From Bacteroidales bacterium (lineage in GTDB: Bacteria > Bacteroidota > Bacteroidia > Bacteroidales > UBA932), in the NCBI GenBank assembly GCA_017383945.1, contig JAFNUQ010000063.1, positions 1 to 22,600 of the forward strand: a DNA stretch of 22,600 nt. Direction: 5' to 3'. The notes beneath the pieces were generated by a model. The model made no database searches. It had not been told where the DNA came from and saw only the letters and a list, made by a program, of their open reading frames with translations. Both the position numbers and the translations under genes were made by a program. Shown in pieces: positions 1 through 6,137 of this stretch (positions within the stretch are counted from its first letter, which is position 1; each line of letters starts with the position of its first letter).

Positions 1-72
1 CTGCTCATTATGGCATGAGACATAAAGCTGCTGTGGGCATATCCGAAGTCAGCGATGCAGATGTTGTGGTAG
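1..72. repeat. 72-bp inverted repeat, left arm (fold-back of cdaA sequence)
   Basis: These 72 bases are an exact reverse complement of 366-437 inside cdaA; I checked them base by base (position i pairs with 438-i) and identity stops at base 73. The arm carries a displaced piece of the cdaA catalytic region in opposite orientation and interrupts mutS2. A palindromic fold-back at the very edge of a sequence is a common assembly or amplification artefact, which I think more likely than a real inverted duplication. Confidence 0.95.
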
Positions 73-265
73 GGAAGTTATCCTCAAACATCATCACAAG
101 CCTCATCTCATCGCAGAGGTTCAGTCTTGTGCTGATGATGTTTTTATCGGTAGAGAAATCCTCCTCCTGCACTCTCCTTGCCGCATAGTCGGTTAGACAG
201 CGGTTTGAGATGGTCTGGCGTATTTTATCAAAGCCTAGCTTGGCCTCCAAAGGGGTATTTCTCAT
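73..265 (-). CDS. mutS2: MutS2 (endonuclease MutS2 / RqcU) N-terminal fragment, truncated by the fold-back
   Basis: The minus-strand frame opens at ATG 265-263 and gives about 64 residues resembling the N-terminus of Bacteroidota MutS2: a start of the form MRNTPLEAKLGFDKIR, a helical stretch, then EMRLVMMFEDNFP. MutS2 family proteins combine a MutS-like ATPase with a C-terminal Smr domain; described roles include suppression of recombination and splitting of collided ribosomes. Only the N-terminal edge is here; the ATPase and Smr domains would lie beyond the left end. The start codon overlaps the cdaA stop by four bases (ATGA), so the two genes are probably cotranscribed and translationally coupled. 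Downstream of base 73 the frame continues into reverse-complemented cdaA sequence, so the last roughly 20 codons of the apparent frame are not MutS2. The identification rests on a short segment. Confidence 0.72.
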
Positions 266-1044
266 TGCGTTTTCTCGCTTAATAGAAGTTTAAGAGTATT
301 AATACTATCAACTTTCTGAAGTACTCCACCACGTACAAATGTGATTCTTCCTGTCTGCTCGCTCACTACCACAACATCTGCATCGCTGACTTCGGATATG
401 CCCACAGCAGCTTTATGTCTCATGCCATAATGAGCAGGGATGGCTCTATCAGTAATCGGAAGTGTGCAGCGGGCTGCGGTAATACGGTTCCCGGAGATTA
501 TCATTGCTCCATCATGAAGAGGGGAGTTCTTGTAGAAGATATTCATAATCAGACGCTTGCTCACCTTGGCGTCAATACTGTCACCGGTGGCAATAATGTC
601 TTCGAGGTTTGTTTTCTTGCAGATTATGATGAGGGCTCCGGTCTTCTGCTCGGACATTTCATCGCATGCTTCTGCAATCTGAGTAACGGTTTCTGTTTTT
701 ATCTCGTTGATATTTGTTTCCTTGAGGAATTTTGAAAGGAAGCGTCCTTTTTCTATAGTGGTGCCGGCAGTTCTTCCAAGAGAGTTTAGAAATCTTCTTA
801 TTTCCGGCTGGAAGATTATGATCAAGCCGATGACTCCGACGTCAAAGACAGTTCCTAAGATGCCTGAGAGCATCTTCATGCCGAGAGCAGAAGCGATAGA
901 CTGTATAAGGAGGAAGAATATGACGGCGATCAGGGTATTTACAGCAGTAGATCCTTTTATCCACTTGAACAGCAGAAAAATGATAGCTGCCACTATCAAA
1001 ATATCTAAAGCATCTACAAATTTGAAGTTGATAAAATCAAGCAT
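262..1044 (-). CDS. cdaA: Diadenylate cyclase CdaA (c-di-AMP synthase), membrane-bound
   Basis: The protein has 260 residues, the usual CdaA length. Three hydrophobic helices fill about residues 10-80, followed by the IIFQPEIRR linker that precedes the DAC (DisA_N) domain. The catalytic DGA motif is at 178-180 (NSPLHDGAMI) and a conserved glutamate is in VVSEQTG near 229. CdaA condenses two ATP molecules into c-di-AMP, which controls potassium and osmotic balance and cell-wall homeostasis. The family's RHR motif reads RHK here (209-211), a conservative change. The gene is first of a pair with mutS2 (ATGA overlap) and is divergent from the ribosomal operon. A -7 box lies at 1077-1070, about 25 bases before the start. 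Identification is firm; activity of the RHK form is inferred from the family. Confidence 0.95.
   Translation of the reverse strand: MLDFINFKFVDALDILIVAAIIFLLFKWIKGSTAVNTLIAVIFFLLIQSIASALGMKMLSGILGTVFDVGVIGLIIIFQPEIRRFLNSLGRTAGTTIEKGRFLSKFLKETNINEIKTETVTQIAEACDEMSEQKTGALIIICKKTNLEDIIATGDSIDAKVSKRLIMNIFYKNSPLHDGAMIISGNRITAARCTLPITDRAIPAHYGMRHKAAVGISEVSDADVVVVSEQTGRITFVRGGVLQKVDSINTLKLLLSEKTQ
366..437. repeat. 72-bp inverted repeat, right arm (native copy inside cdaA)
   Basis: This is the native copy of the sequence repeated in inverse at 1-72. It encodes the part of CdaA around AHYGMRHKAAVGISEVS, including the RHK catalytic motif. The spacer between arms is 293 bases and holds the end of cdaA and the start of mutS2. 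Confidence 0.95.
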
Positions 1045-1069
1045 ATCAATAACCTTATACTAAATCGTA

Positions 1070-1077
1070 CAAATATA
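1070..1077 (-). promoter_or_regulatory. -7 box of the cdaA-mutS2 promoter
   Basis: On the minus strand the sequence reads TATATTTG, an exact match to the Bacteroidota -7 consensus TAnnTTTG. It sits 25 bases before the cdaA ATG, giving a predicted leader of roughly 20 bases. I see no good TTTG at the expected -33 distance, so this is a partial promoter call. Confidence 0.55.
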
Positions 1078-1086
1078 CAATAAAAA

Positions 1087-1232
1087 AACCGCACCTCCAC
1101 GCACACGACGCACTTCGCCACGCTGACGGCCACAAAACGCCATAAAATGTGGTCGTTCGCAATCATCAAGTCCCCGTCCGGCCATATGCGACAAGATTTT
1201 TGTGGCCGAATGGACCACTCCGGGGTGAGCTA
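1087..1232. other. GC-rich palindromic stretch between divergent promoters
   Basis: This stretch is visibly richer in G and C than the AT-rich leaders on both sides and has no convincing reading frame. It can form several hairpins. GGCCACAAAA (1128-1137) is the reverse complement of 1198-1207. Bases 1126-1134 can instead pair with 1148-1156, with one G-T wobble. Bases 1172-1184 form an unbroken 5' side that pairs with 1203-1207, 1212-1215 and 1222-1225, with two bulges on the 3' side. It lies upstream of the promoters I assign to cdaA and to rplC, so in neither expected transcript. It may be an unrecognised small RNA, a protein-binding region, or a decayed repeat. The rest of 1045-1342 holds the two promoters and the rplC leader. 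Confidence 0.45.
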
Positions 1233-1251
1233 TGAAATTCTAAATCAAGTA

Positions 1252-1282
1252 TTTGATATTTGGAAAATTAATCGTATATTTG
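1252..1282 (+). promoter_or_regulatory. Promoter of the first ribosomal protein operon
   Basis: TTTG at 1252-1255 and TATATTTG at 1275-1282 are separated by 19 bases, matching the Bacteroidota vegetative consensus (TTTG, 19-21, TAnnTTTG). The predicted start near 1288 gives a leader of about 55 bases. That leader begins with a small hairpin around CCGC...GCGG (1287-1302), followed by an A/T-rich stretch up to the rplC ATG. An independent strong promoter here fits the absence of rpsJ upstream. Confidence 0.8.
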
Positions 1283-1342
1283 CAGCCCGCAATTTTGCGC
1301 GGTAACTTATAAAGTATTAATAAACAATTAATTAACAAACCA

Positions 1343-1969
1343 ATGCCTGGATTAATTGGAAAAAAAATCGGAATGACTTCCGTTTTCGGTGCTGATGGTA
1401 AGAACATACCATGCACCGTTATCGAGGCTGGTCCGTGCGTTGTTACGCAGCTCCGTACAGTAGAAAAAGATGGTTATGCCGCTGTACAGCTTGCCTATGA
1501 CGAAACAACTGAAAAGCACGCCAGCGCGCCTCTCATGGGGCACTTCAAAAAGGCAGGAACCGCTCCTATGCGCAAGCTCGTCGAGTTTAAGGCGGACTTC
1601 GAGGGAGAGCTCAAACTCGGTGACACTCTTTCAGTTACTGACATCTTCACAGAGGGTGTTAAGTACATCGATGTTACCGGTACTTCTAAAGGTAAGGGTT
1701 TCCAGGGTGTAGTTCATCGCCATGGATTCGCCGGTGTAGGAGGTAAGACTCACGGTCAGCACAACCGTCTCCGTCACCCAGGTTCAATGGGTGCATCTTC
1801 ATGGCCTTCACGCGTTCTTCCTGGAATGCGCATGGCAGGTCACATGGGTTGCGAGAGAGTTAAGGTTGAGAATCTTGAAGTTATCAAGGTGCTCCCTGAG
1901 AATAACCTCGTAGTGGTTAAAGGTTCCGTTCCTGGAGCTAGAGGTTCTTATGTAATTTTGGAGGCTTAA
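1343..1969 (+). CDS. rplC: 50S ribosomal protein L3
   Basis: The product has 208 residues, the full family length, starting [15 protein letters not shown]. It carries the L3 signature around [17 protein letters not shown] and the extended loop toward the peptidyl transferase centre ([19 protein letters not shown]). L3 is an early 23S rRNA-binding protein needed to nucleate large-subunit assembly. The glutamine that PrmB methylates in Enterobacteria is not present: the segment reads GSMGASSWP. This is the first gene of the operon because no rpsJ lies between the promoter and this ATG. Its last codons contain GGAGG (1960-1964), nine bases before the rplD start, so the two genes are probably coupled. 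Confidence 0.98.
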   Translation: MPGLIGKKIGMTSVFGADGKNIPCTVIEAGPCVVTQLRTVEKDGYAAVQLAYDETTEKHASAPLMGHFKKAGTAPMRKLVEFKADFEGELKLGDTLSVTDIFTEGVKYIDVTGTSKGKGFQGVVHRHGFAGVGGKTHGQHNRLRHPGSMGASSWPSRVLPGMRMAGHMGCERVKVENLEVIKVLPENNLVVVKGSVPGARGSYVILEA

Positions 1970-1973
1970 GACT

Positions 1974-2603
1974 ATGCAGTTACCAGTATTGAAAATTGAC
2001 GGCTCACAGTCCGGCAAGCAGGTAAATCTTGAAGAGAGCGTATTCGGCATTCAGCCAAACGATCACGCAATCTGGCTTGATGTAGTTCAGTATCTCGCAA
2101 ACCAGCGTCACGGCAACGCCAAGACAAAGGATCGTAGTGAGATCGCTCACAGCACCAAGAAGCTCGGTCGCCAGAAGGGCGGCGGCGGTGCTCGTCATGG
2201 TAGCCTTAAGGCTAATATCTTCGTAGGTGGTGGCCGTGTATTTGGTCCTCAGCCACGTTTTTATCATACTAAGTTGAACAAGAAGGTTAAGGCTCTTGCT
2301 CGCAAGTCAGCTCTTAGCTACAAGGCTGCTGAGAATGCAATCATCGTTCTCGAGTCTTTCACTATGGATGCACCTAAGACTAAGGAGCTCCTCAAGATCA
2401 ACGCAGCTATCCAGGCTGGCGATCGCAAGGTGCTTTTCGTGCTCCCACAGAATTCAACTAATATCTATCTTTCATCTCGCAACCTTCCTCAGCTCAACGT
2501 TATCACTGTTGATGAGATCAACACTTATGCAATCATGAATGCCAACACATTGGTACTCATCGACGGCGTACAGGATATCCTCGCTGAGAGAAATATGCGC
2601 TAA
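1974..2603 (+). CDS. rplD: 50S ribosomal protein L4
   Basis: The protein has 209 residues. The long basic loop that reaches into the peptide exit tunnel is visible (KLGRQKGGGGARHGS ... FGPQPRFYHTKLNKK), and the globular part ends in the expected LVLIDGVQDI strand. L4 helps form the exit-tunnel constriction with L22. In E. coli it also represses its own operon; I see no matching S10-type leader here, so such control cannot be assumed. It starts four bases after rplC, preceded by GGAGG within the rplC end. Confidence 0.98.
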   Translation: MQLPVLKIDGSQSGKQVNLEESVFGIQPNDHAIWLDVVQYLANQRHGNAKTKDRSEIAHSTKKLGRQKGGGGARHGSLKANIFVGGGRVFGPQPRFYHTKLNKKVKALARKSALSYKAAENAIIVLESFTMDAPKTKELLKINAAIQAGDRKVLFVLPQNSTNIYLSSRNLPQLNVITVDEINTYAIMNANTLVLIDGVQDILAERNMR

Positions 2604-2615
2604 ACCGACACGAAG

Positions 2616-2906
2616 ATGGGAATCATTATTAAGCCAATCGTAACAGAGAAGCTCACGGCTCAGGGCGAAAAGTTGAACCGTTATGGCTTTATCGTAGATC
2701 GTAACGCCAATAAGCTTCAGATTAAGGAAGCAGTAGAGAAATTGTACAATGTCTCTGTTGCTGATGTAAACACAGTCAATTATCACGGTAAGAGAAAGTC
2801 TCGCTATTCTAAGTCAGGTCTTCTCCGTGGCCGTACAAATCACTTCAAGAAGGCATATATTACTCTTGCTGGTGAGGATAAGATTGATTTCTACGCTAAC
2901 ATCTAA
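2616..2906 (+). CDS. rplW: 50S ribosomal protein L23
   Basis: The protein has 96 residues and starts [14 protein letters not shown], the conserved L23 opening. The family's central motif follows ([24 protein letters not shown]), then [12 protein letters not shown]23 sits at the exit of the peptide tunnel and is the docking site for trigger factor, SRP and the Sec translocon. Spacing to rplD is 12 bases. Its stop codon overlaps the Shine-Dalgarno of rplB, which favours translational coupling. Confidence 0.97.
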   Translation: MGIIIKPIVTEKLTAQGEKLNRYGFIVDRNANKLQIKEAVEKLYNVSVADVNTVNYHGKRKSRYSKSGLLRGRTNHFKKAYITLAGEDKIDFYANI

Positions 2907-2911
2907 GGAGG
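2905..2911 (+). promoter_or_regulatory. Canonical Shine-Dalgarno site of rplB
   Basis: AAGGAGG lies nine bases before the rplB ATG and overlaps the rplW stop. Perfect sites like this are uncommon in Bacteroidota, where most leaders are A/T-rich and lack them, as do most genes in this window. Confidence 0.75.
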
Positions 2912-2920
2912 AACCAAACA

Positions 2921-3745
2921 ATGGCAGTAAGAAAATTTAAACCGATAACTCCGGGACAAAGAAATAAGGTAATTAGCGCATTTGATGATATCACAGCTAA
3001 GAGACCTCAGAAATCATTGTTGGAGCCTCTTAAAAGCACAGGTGGTCGTAACAACACTGGTCAGATGACAGTACGTTACGTCGGTGGCGGTCACAAGAGA
3101 ATGTACCGTATCATCGATTTCATCCGTGCAAAAGACGAGTGCACTGCAACTGTTTTGACCATCGAGTATGATCCAAACCGTAGCGCTCGTATCGCTCTTG
3201 TACAGTATGAAGATGGAGAGAAGAGATATATCATCGCTCCAAAAGGACTTAAGGTAGGTCAGGTAATCGCTTCAGGTAGCGGTGTTGCTCCAGAAGTTGG
3301 TAACTGCCTCCCTCTCAGTGAAATTCCAGTAGGTACACTCGTTCACAACATCGAGCTCCGTCCTGGTCAGGGTGCTGCAATGGCACGTTCAGCCGGTACA
3401 TTTGCTCAGCTTGCAGCTCGTGAAGGAAACCACGCTGTACTTCGTCTCCCTTCAGGTGAGACTCGTATGGTTCTCGTTTCTTGCCGCGCTACAATCGGTG
3501 AGGTATCTAACTCAGATCACAGCTTGGAGAGCCATGGTAAGGCTGGTCGCAGACGTTGGCTCGGTATCCGCCCTCACAACCGTGGTGTTGTTATGAACCC
3601 AGTAGATCACCCAATGGGTGGTGGTGAAGGTCGTGCTTCCGGTGGTCACCCACGTTCTCGCAAGGGTCTTCCAGCTAAGGGCTACAAGACACGTAATCCT
3701 AAGGCTGCTTCAAACAAGTTCATTATTGAGAGAAGAAAGAAATAA
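2921..3745 (+). CDS. rplB: 50S ribosomal protein L2
   Basis: The protein has 274 residues, full length. It shows the L2 OB-fold and SH3-like region ([33 protein letters not shown]) and the C-terminal signature around [13 protein letters not shown]. The second histidine of the widespread DHPHGGGEGR form is methionine here. L2 bridges the subunits and supports peptidyl transferase activity and tRNA binding. Codon use is strongly biased (GCT, CTT, CGT, AAG), as expected of a highly expressed gene. It sits 14 bases after rplW with its own Shine-Dalgarno. Confidence 0.98.
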   Translation: MAVRKFKPITPGQRNKVISAFDDITAKRPQKSLLEPLKSTGGRNNTGQMTVRYVGGGHKRMYRIIDFIRAKDECTATVLTIEYDPNRSARIALVQYEDGEKRYIIAPKGLKVGQVIASGSGVAPEVGNCLPLSEIPVGTLVHNIELRPGQGAAMARSAGTFAQLAAREGNHAVLRLPSGETRMVLVSCRATIGEVSNSDHSLESHGKAGRRRWLGIRPHNRGVVMNPVDHPMGGGEGRASGGHPRSRKGLPAKGYKTRNPKAASNKFIIERRKK

Positions 3746-3767
3746 CAGGAATTTAACTTAGAGATTT

Positions 3768-4040
3768 ATGAGTCGTTCATTAAAAAAAGGTCCATATATC
3801 CAGGAAGCTCTGGAGAAAAGAGTTCTTGCTATGAATGATGGTAGCAAGAAGAAGGAAGTGGTCAAGACTTGGTCTCGTGCCAGCATGATCTCTCCTGACT
3901 TTATCGGCCATACTATCGCTGTGCACAACGGAAACAAGTTTATCCCTGTTTACGTTACAGAGCAGATGGTAGGTCACAAACTCGGCGAGTTCGCCCCTAC
4001 ACGTATTTTCAAGGGTCATTCAGGAAACAATAAGAGGTAA
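3768..4040 (+). CDS. rpsS: 30S ribosomal protein S19
   Basis: The protein has 90 residues, starting [19 protein letters not shown]. The family core is present ([23 protein letters not shown]) and the end is [15 protein letters not shown]19 binds the 3' domain of 16S rRNA in the head of the small subunit with S13, close to the A-site tRNA. It lies 22 bases after rplB and five before rplV. The start was chosen because everything upstream in frame is leader and the family N-terminus begins exactly here. Confidence 0.98.
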   Translation: MSRSLKKGPYIQEALEKRVLAMNDGSKKKEVVKTWSRASMISPDFIGHTIAVHNGNKFIPVYVTEQMVGHKLGEFAPTRIFKGHSGNNKR

Positions 4041-4045
4041 TCATT

Positions 4046-4459
4046 ATGGGAAAGCGTAAAAGACTTATGGCCGAACGCCTCAAGGAGGCTAAGAAGGTTA
4101 CAGCTGTTGCTAAGCTGAATGACGTGCCTACATCTCCTCGTAAGATGCGTCTCGTTGCAGACACAGTACGTGGTGTAGAAGTTAACCGCGCTCTTGATCT
4201 TTTGAAGTTCTCAAAGAGAGAGGCTTCAATCCGTCTTGAGAAGCTCCTTCGCAGCGCTATCGCTAACTGGGAAGCTAAGAACCCAGAGAAGAGCAGCGAG
4301 TTGGATAATGGTAACGTATATGTTAAGACTATTATGGTTGATGGTGGTCGCACCCTCAAGCGCATCCGTCCTTGCCCTCAGGGTAGAGCCGGTCGCATCC
4401 GTAAGCGTTCTAACCACGTTACTATCATTCTTGATGTAAAACCAGTAGAGAATAAGTAA
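4046..4459 (+). CDS. rplV: 50S ribosomal protein L22
   Basis: The protein has 137 residues. After a basic N-terminal extension ([17 protein letters not shown]) the L22 core begins at about residue 20 ([20 protein letters not shown]). The beta-hairpin that lines the exit tunnel is near residues 95-125, with [22 protein letters not shown] at its tip. Mutations in this hairpin give macrolide resistance in other bacteria; nothing here points to such a change. The extension makes it longer than the roughly 110-residue E. coli protein. It abuts rpsC with one base between. Confidence 0.97.
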   Translation: MGKRKRLMAERLKEAKKVTAVAKLNDVPTSPRKMRLVADTVRGVEVNRALDLLKFSKREASIRLEKLLRSAIANWEAKNPEKSSELDNGNVYVKTIMVDGGRTLKRIRPCPQGRAGRIRKRSNHVTIILDVKPVENK

Positions 4460-4460
4460 T

Positions 4461-5207
4461 ATGGGACAGAAAACTAATCCTATCAGCAACAGAATCGGTA
4501 TCACCCGTGGTTGGGACTCTAACTGGTGTGGTGGTAACTATGCAGAGAAGATAGCCGAGGATTTCGAGATCCGTAAGTATCTTGGTAATCGTCTTGCTAA
4601 GGCTAGCCTCAGCAGAATCATCATCGAGAGAACTCTCAAGCTCATCACAGTTACTATCTATGCCGCACGTCCTGGCTTTATCATTGGTAAGGGTGGCGCA
4701 GAGGTTGACAAACTTAAGGAAGAGCTTAAGAAAGTTACAAAGAAAGACGTACAGATCAATATCTATGAGGTTAAGCGTCCAGAGGTTGATGCTAACATCG
4801 TAGCAGACAGCATCGCTCGTCAGATTGAGGGTCGTGTTTCTTATCGTAGAGCTATCAAGATGGCAGTAGCCAACACTATGAGAGTTGGCGCTGAGGGTAT
4901 CAAGGTGCAGATCAGCGGTCGTGTTGGTGGAGCTGAAATGGCTCGCAGCGAGATGTTCAAAGAGGGTCGTACTCCTCTCCACACATTCCGTGCAGATATC
5001 GACTATGCTCTTGCAGTAGCAAACACTAAGGTTGGTACTCTTGGTATCAAGGTTTGGATCTGTAATGGTGAGCGTTATGGCAAGCAGGATCTTACTCCTG
5101 CAGCTATCTCAGCCGCTAATGCTCAGGCAGCAGGTCAGAACCGCGGAAACGGCAGAAACGACCGTCGTGGTCGCAGAGATGATCGCCGTGGCCGTAAAGA
5201 GAAGTAG
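4461..5207 (+). CDS. rpsC: 30S ribosomal protein S3
   Basis: The protein has 248 residues, starting [14 protein letters not shown]. The KH domain has its GKGG loop at residues 76-79. The C-terminal S3 domain includes [13 protein letters not shown] and ends in a disordered, Arg/Gly/Asn/Asp-rich tail of about 30 residues. S3 lines the mRNA entry channel and takes part in its helicase activity. This is the last gene of the first ribosomal block: rplP, its normal neighbour, is almost 10 kb away and a terminator follows at once. The basic tail replaces a more ordered end in E. coli S3; tails of this sort are family-variable. Confidence 0.98.
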   Translation: MGQKTNPISNRIGITRGWDSNWCGGNYAEKIAEDFEIRKYLGNRLAKASLSRIIIERTLKLITVTIYAARPGFIIGKGGAEVDKLKEELKKVTKKDVQINIYEVKRPEVDANIVADSIARQIEGRVSYRRAIKMAVANTMRVGAEGIKVQISGRVGGAEMARSEMFKEGRTPLHTFRADIDYALAVANTKVGTLGIKVWICNGERYGKQDLTPAAISAANAQAAGQNRGNGRNDRRGRRDDRRGRKEK

Positions 5208-5232
5208 TTTTTTTTAGAAAATTACTATATTT

Positions 5233-5271
5233 ACAACCGGTTTCAGAAATGAAGCCGGTTGTATTGTTTTT
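5233..5271 (+). terminator. Intrinsic terminator after rpsC
   Basis: A 12-bp stem (5233-5244 with 5251-5262, one G-T wobble, six-base loop) has the core ACAACCGG/CCGGTTGT and is followed by ATTG and five Ts. It closes the rplC-rpsC operon 25 bases past the stop. Just upstream, TATATTTA (5226-5233) resembles a -7 box without a clear -33, so this hairpin might instead attenuate a transcript into the tlpA-like gene; termination is the simpler reading. Confidence 0.8.
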
Positions 5272-5297
5272 AGAAGTAATTTTTAATTCCAAATAAT

Positions 5298-6137
5298 ATG
5301 AAAAAGTGTTTTTATTTGATTGCTGCTATGGCAGTTATGACTGTAGCATGTAAGAGTGTTCCAGAGGAGCAGAAGGTTGCAGATTTTGAGGCATACATCG
5401 AGCAGTTTATGGCCGAGTATAATGAGAAGGTTTCTGCTATCCAGGCTGACTCTGTTTCAACAGATGACGAGAAGCGTGCAAAGTTTGAGGAGATCTATGA
5501 GGCAACTTGCGATGCTCTTGTAGCAGAGTGCAAGGATGTTATCAAGAAGAATCCAGAGAGTGGTGCAGCTGTACTTGCTCTTAAGAATATCGTTGGTATT
5601 GTTGAACCTGAAGAGGTAGAGGCACTTATCGCTAAGCTTAAGGGTATCGCTGCTGAGGATGAATTTGTAATTCAGTACAAGGAGCTTGTTGCTGTTAAGA
5701 AGGCAACTGCAGAGGGCAAGATGTTTACAGACTTCACTGTAGTTCAGGATGAGAACGATCCAGAGGGCTCTACAGTTAAGTTCTCAGACTTTGTAGGTAA
5801 AGGCAAGTACGTTCTCGTTGATTTCTGGGCAAGCTGGTGTGGTCCATGCAAGAGAGAACTTCCTAACATCGCTGCTGTATATGAGAAGTACAAAGGAGAT
5901 GACTTTGATGTACTCAGCATTGCAGTTTGGGATAAGCCAGAAGATACAATCAAGGGTGCTCAGGAGCACGGAATCGTATGGAGCCAGATCATTAACGCTC
6001 AGCAGATTCCTACAGACATCTACGGTATCGAGGGCATTCCTCACATCATGCTTGTAGGTCCAGACGGAACAATCCTCAAGCGCGACCTCCGCGGAGAGGC
6101 TATCGGAGAAGCTGTTGCCGAGGCTCTTGGACGTTAA
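5298..6137 (+). CDS. TlpA-like thioredoxin-fold lipoprotein
   Basis: The protein has 279 residues. The N-terminus (MKKCFYLIAAMAVMTVAC) is a lipoprotein signal with the lipobox cysteine at 18, so the mature protein should be membrane-anchored outside the cytoplasm. Residues 25-135 are mostly charged helix without a domain I recognise. The thioredoxin fold follows: VLVDFWASWCGPCKRELPN with the redox pair WCGPC at 180-184, and the cis-proline in GIEGIPHIML (Pro248). Proteins of this group reduce disulfides or support cytochrome c maturation in the periplasm; the substrate here is unknown. Codon use is as optimised as in the ribosomal genes, suggesting abundance. Its 3' end overlaps the proposed uvrC start. 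A weak -7 box (TAATTTTT, 5277-5284) could start transcription just before the ATG. Confidence 0.88.
   Translation: MKKCFYLIAAMAVMTVACKSVPEEQKVADFEAYIEQFMAEYNEKVSAIQADSVSTDDEKRAKFEEIYEATCDALVAECKDVIKKNPESGAAVLALKNIVGIVEPEEVEALIAKLKGIAAEDEFVIQYKELVAVKKATAEGKMFTDFTVVQDENDPEGSTVKFSDFVGKGKYVLVDFWASWCGPCKRELPNIAAVYEKYKGDDFDVLSIAVWDKPEDTIKGAQEHGIVWSQIINAQQIPTDIYGIEGIPHIMLVGPDGTILKRDLRGEAIGEAVAEALGR

Noticed and set aside
415..1063. Plus-strand open frames opposite cdaA
   Set aside because: They lie antisense to a complete cdaA with all its motifs and show no recognisable family.
1283..1342. Possible riboswitch or ribosomal-protein regulatory leader before rplC
   Set aside because: Only a single very short hairpin near the transcription start is visible; the leader is too short and A/T-rich to support a known regulator.
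4009..4982. Long minus-strand open frames opposite rplV and rpsC (up to 185 codons)
   Set aside because: They are shadows caused by the strongly biased codon use of ribosomal genes; Ser/Leu/Thr-rich translations resemble nothing known.
5226..5233. TATATTTA as the promoter of the tlpA-like gene
   Set aside because: It has a mismatch in the last base, no TTTG at the -33 distance, and the resulting transcript would run straight into the terminator hairpin.
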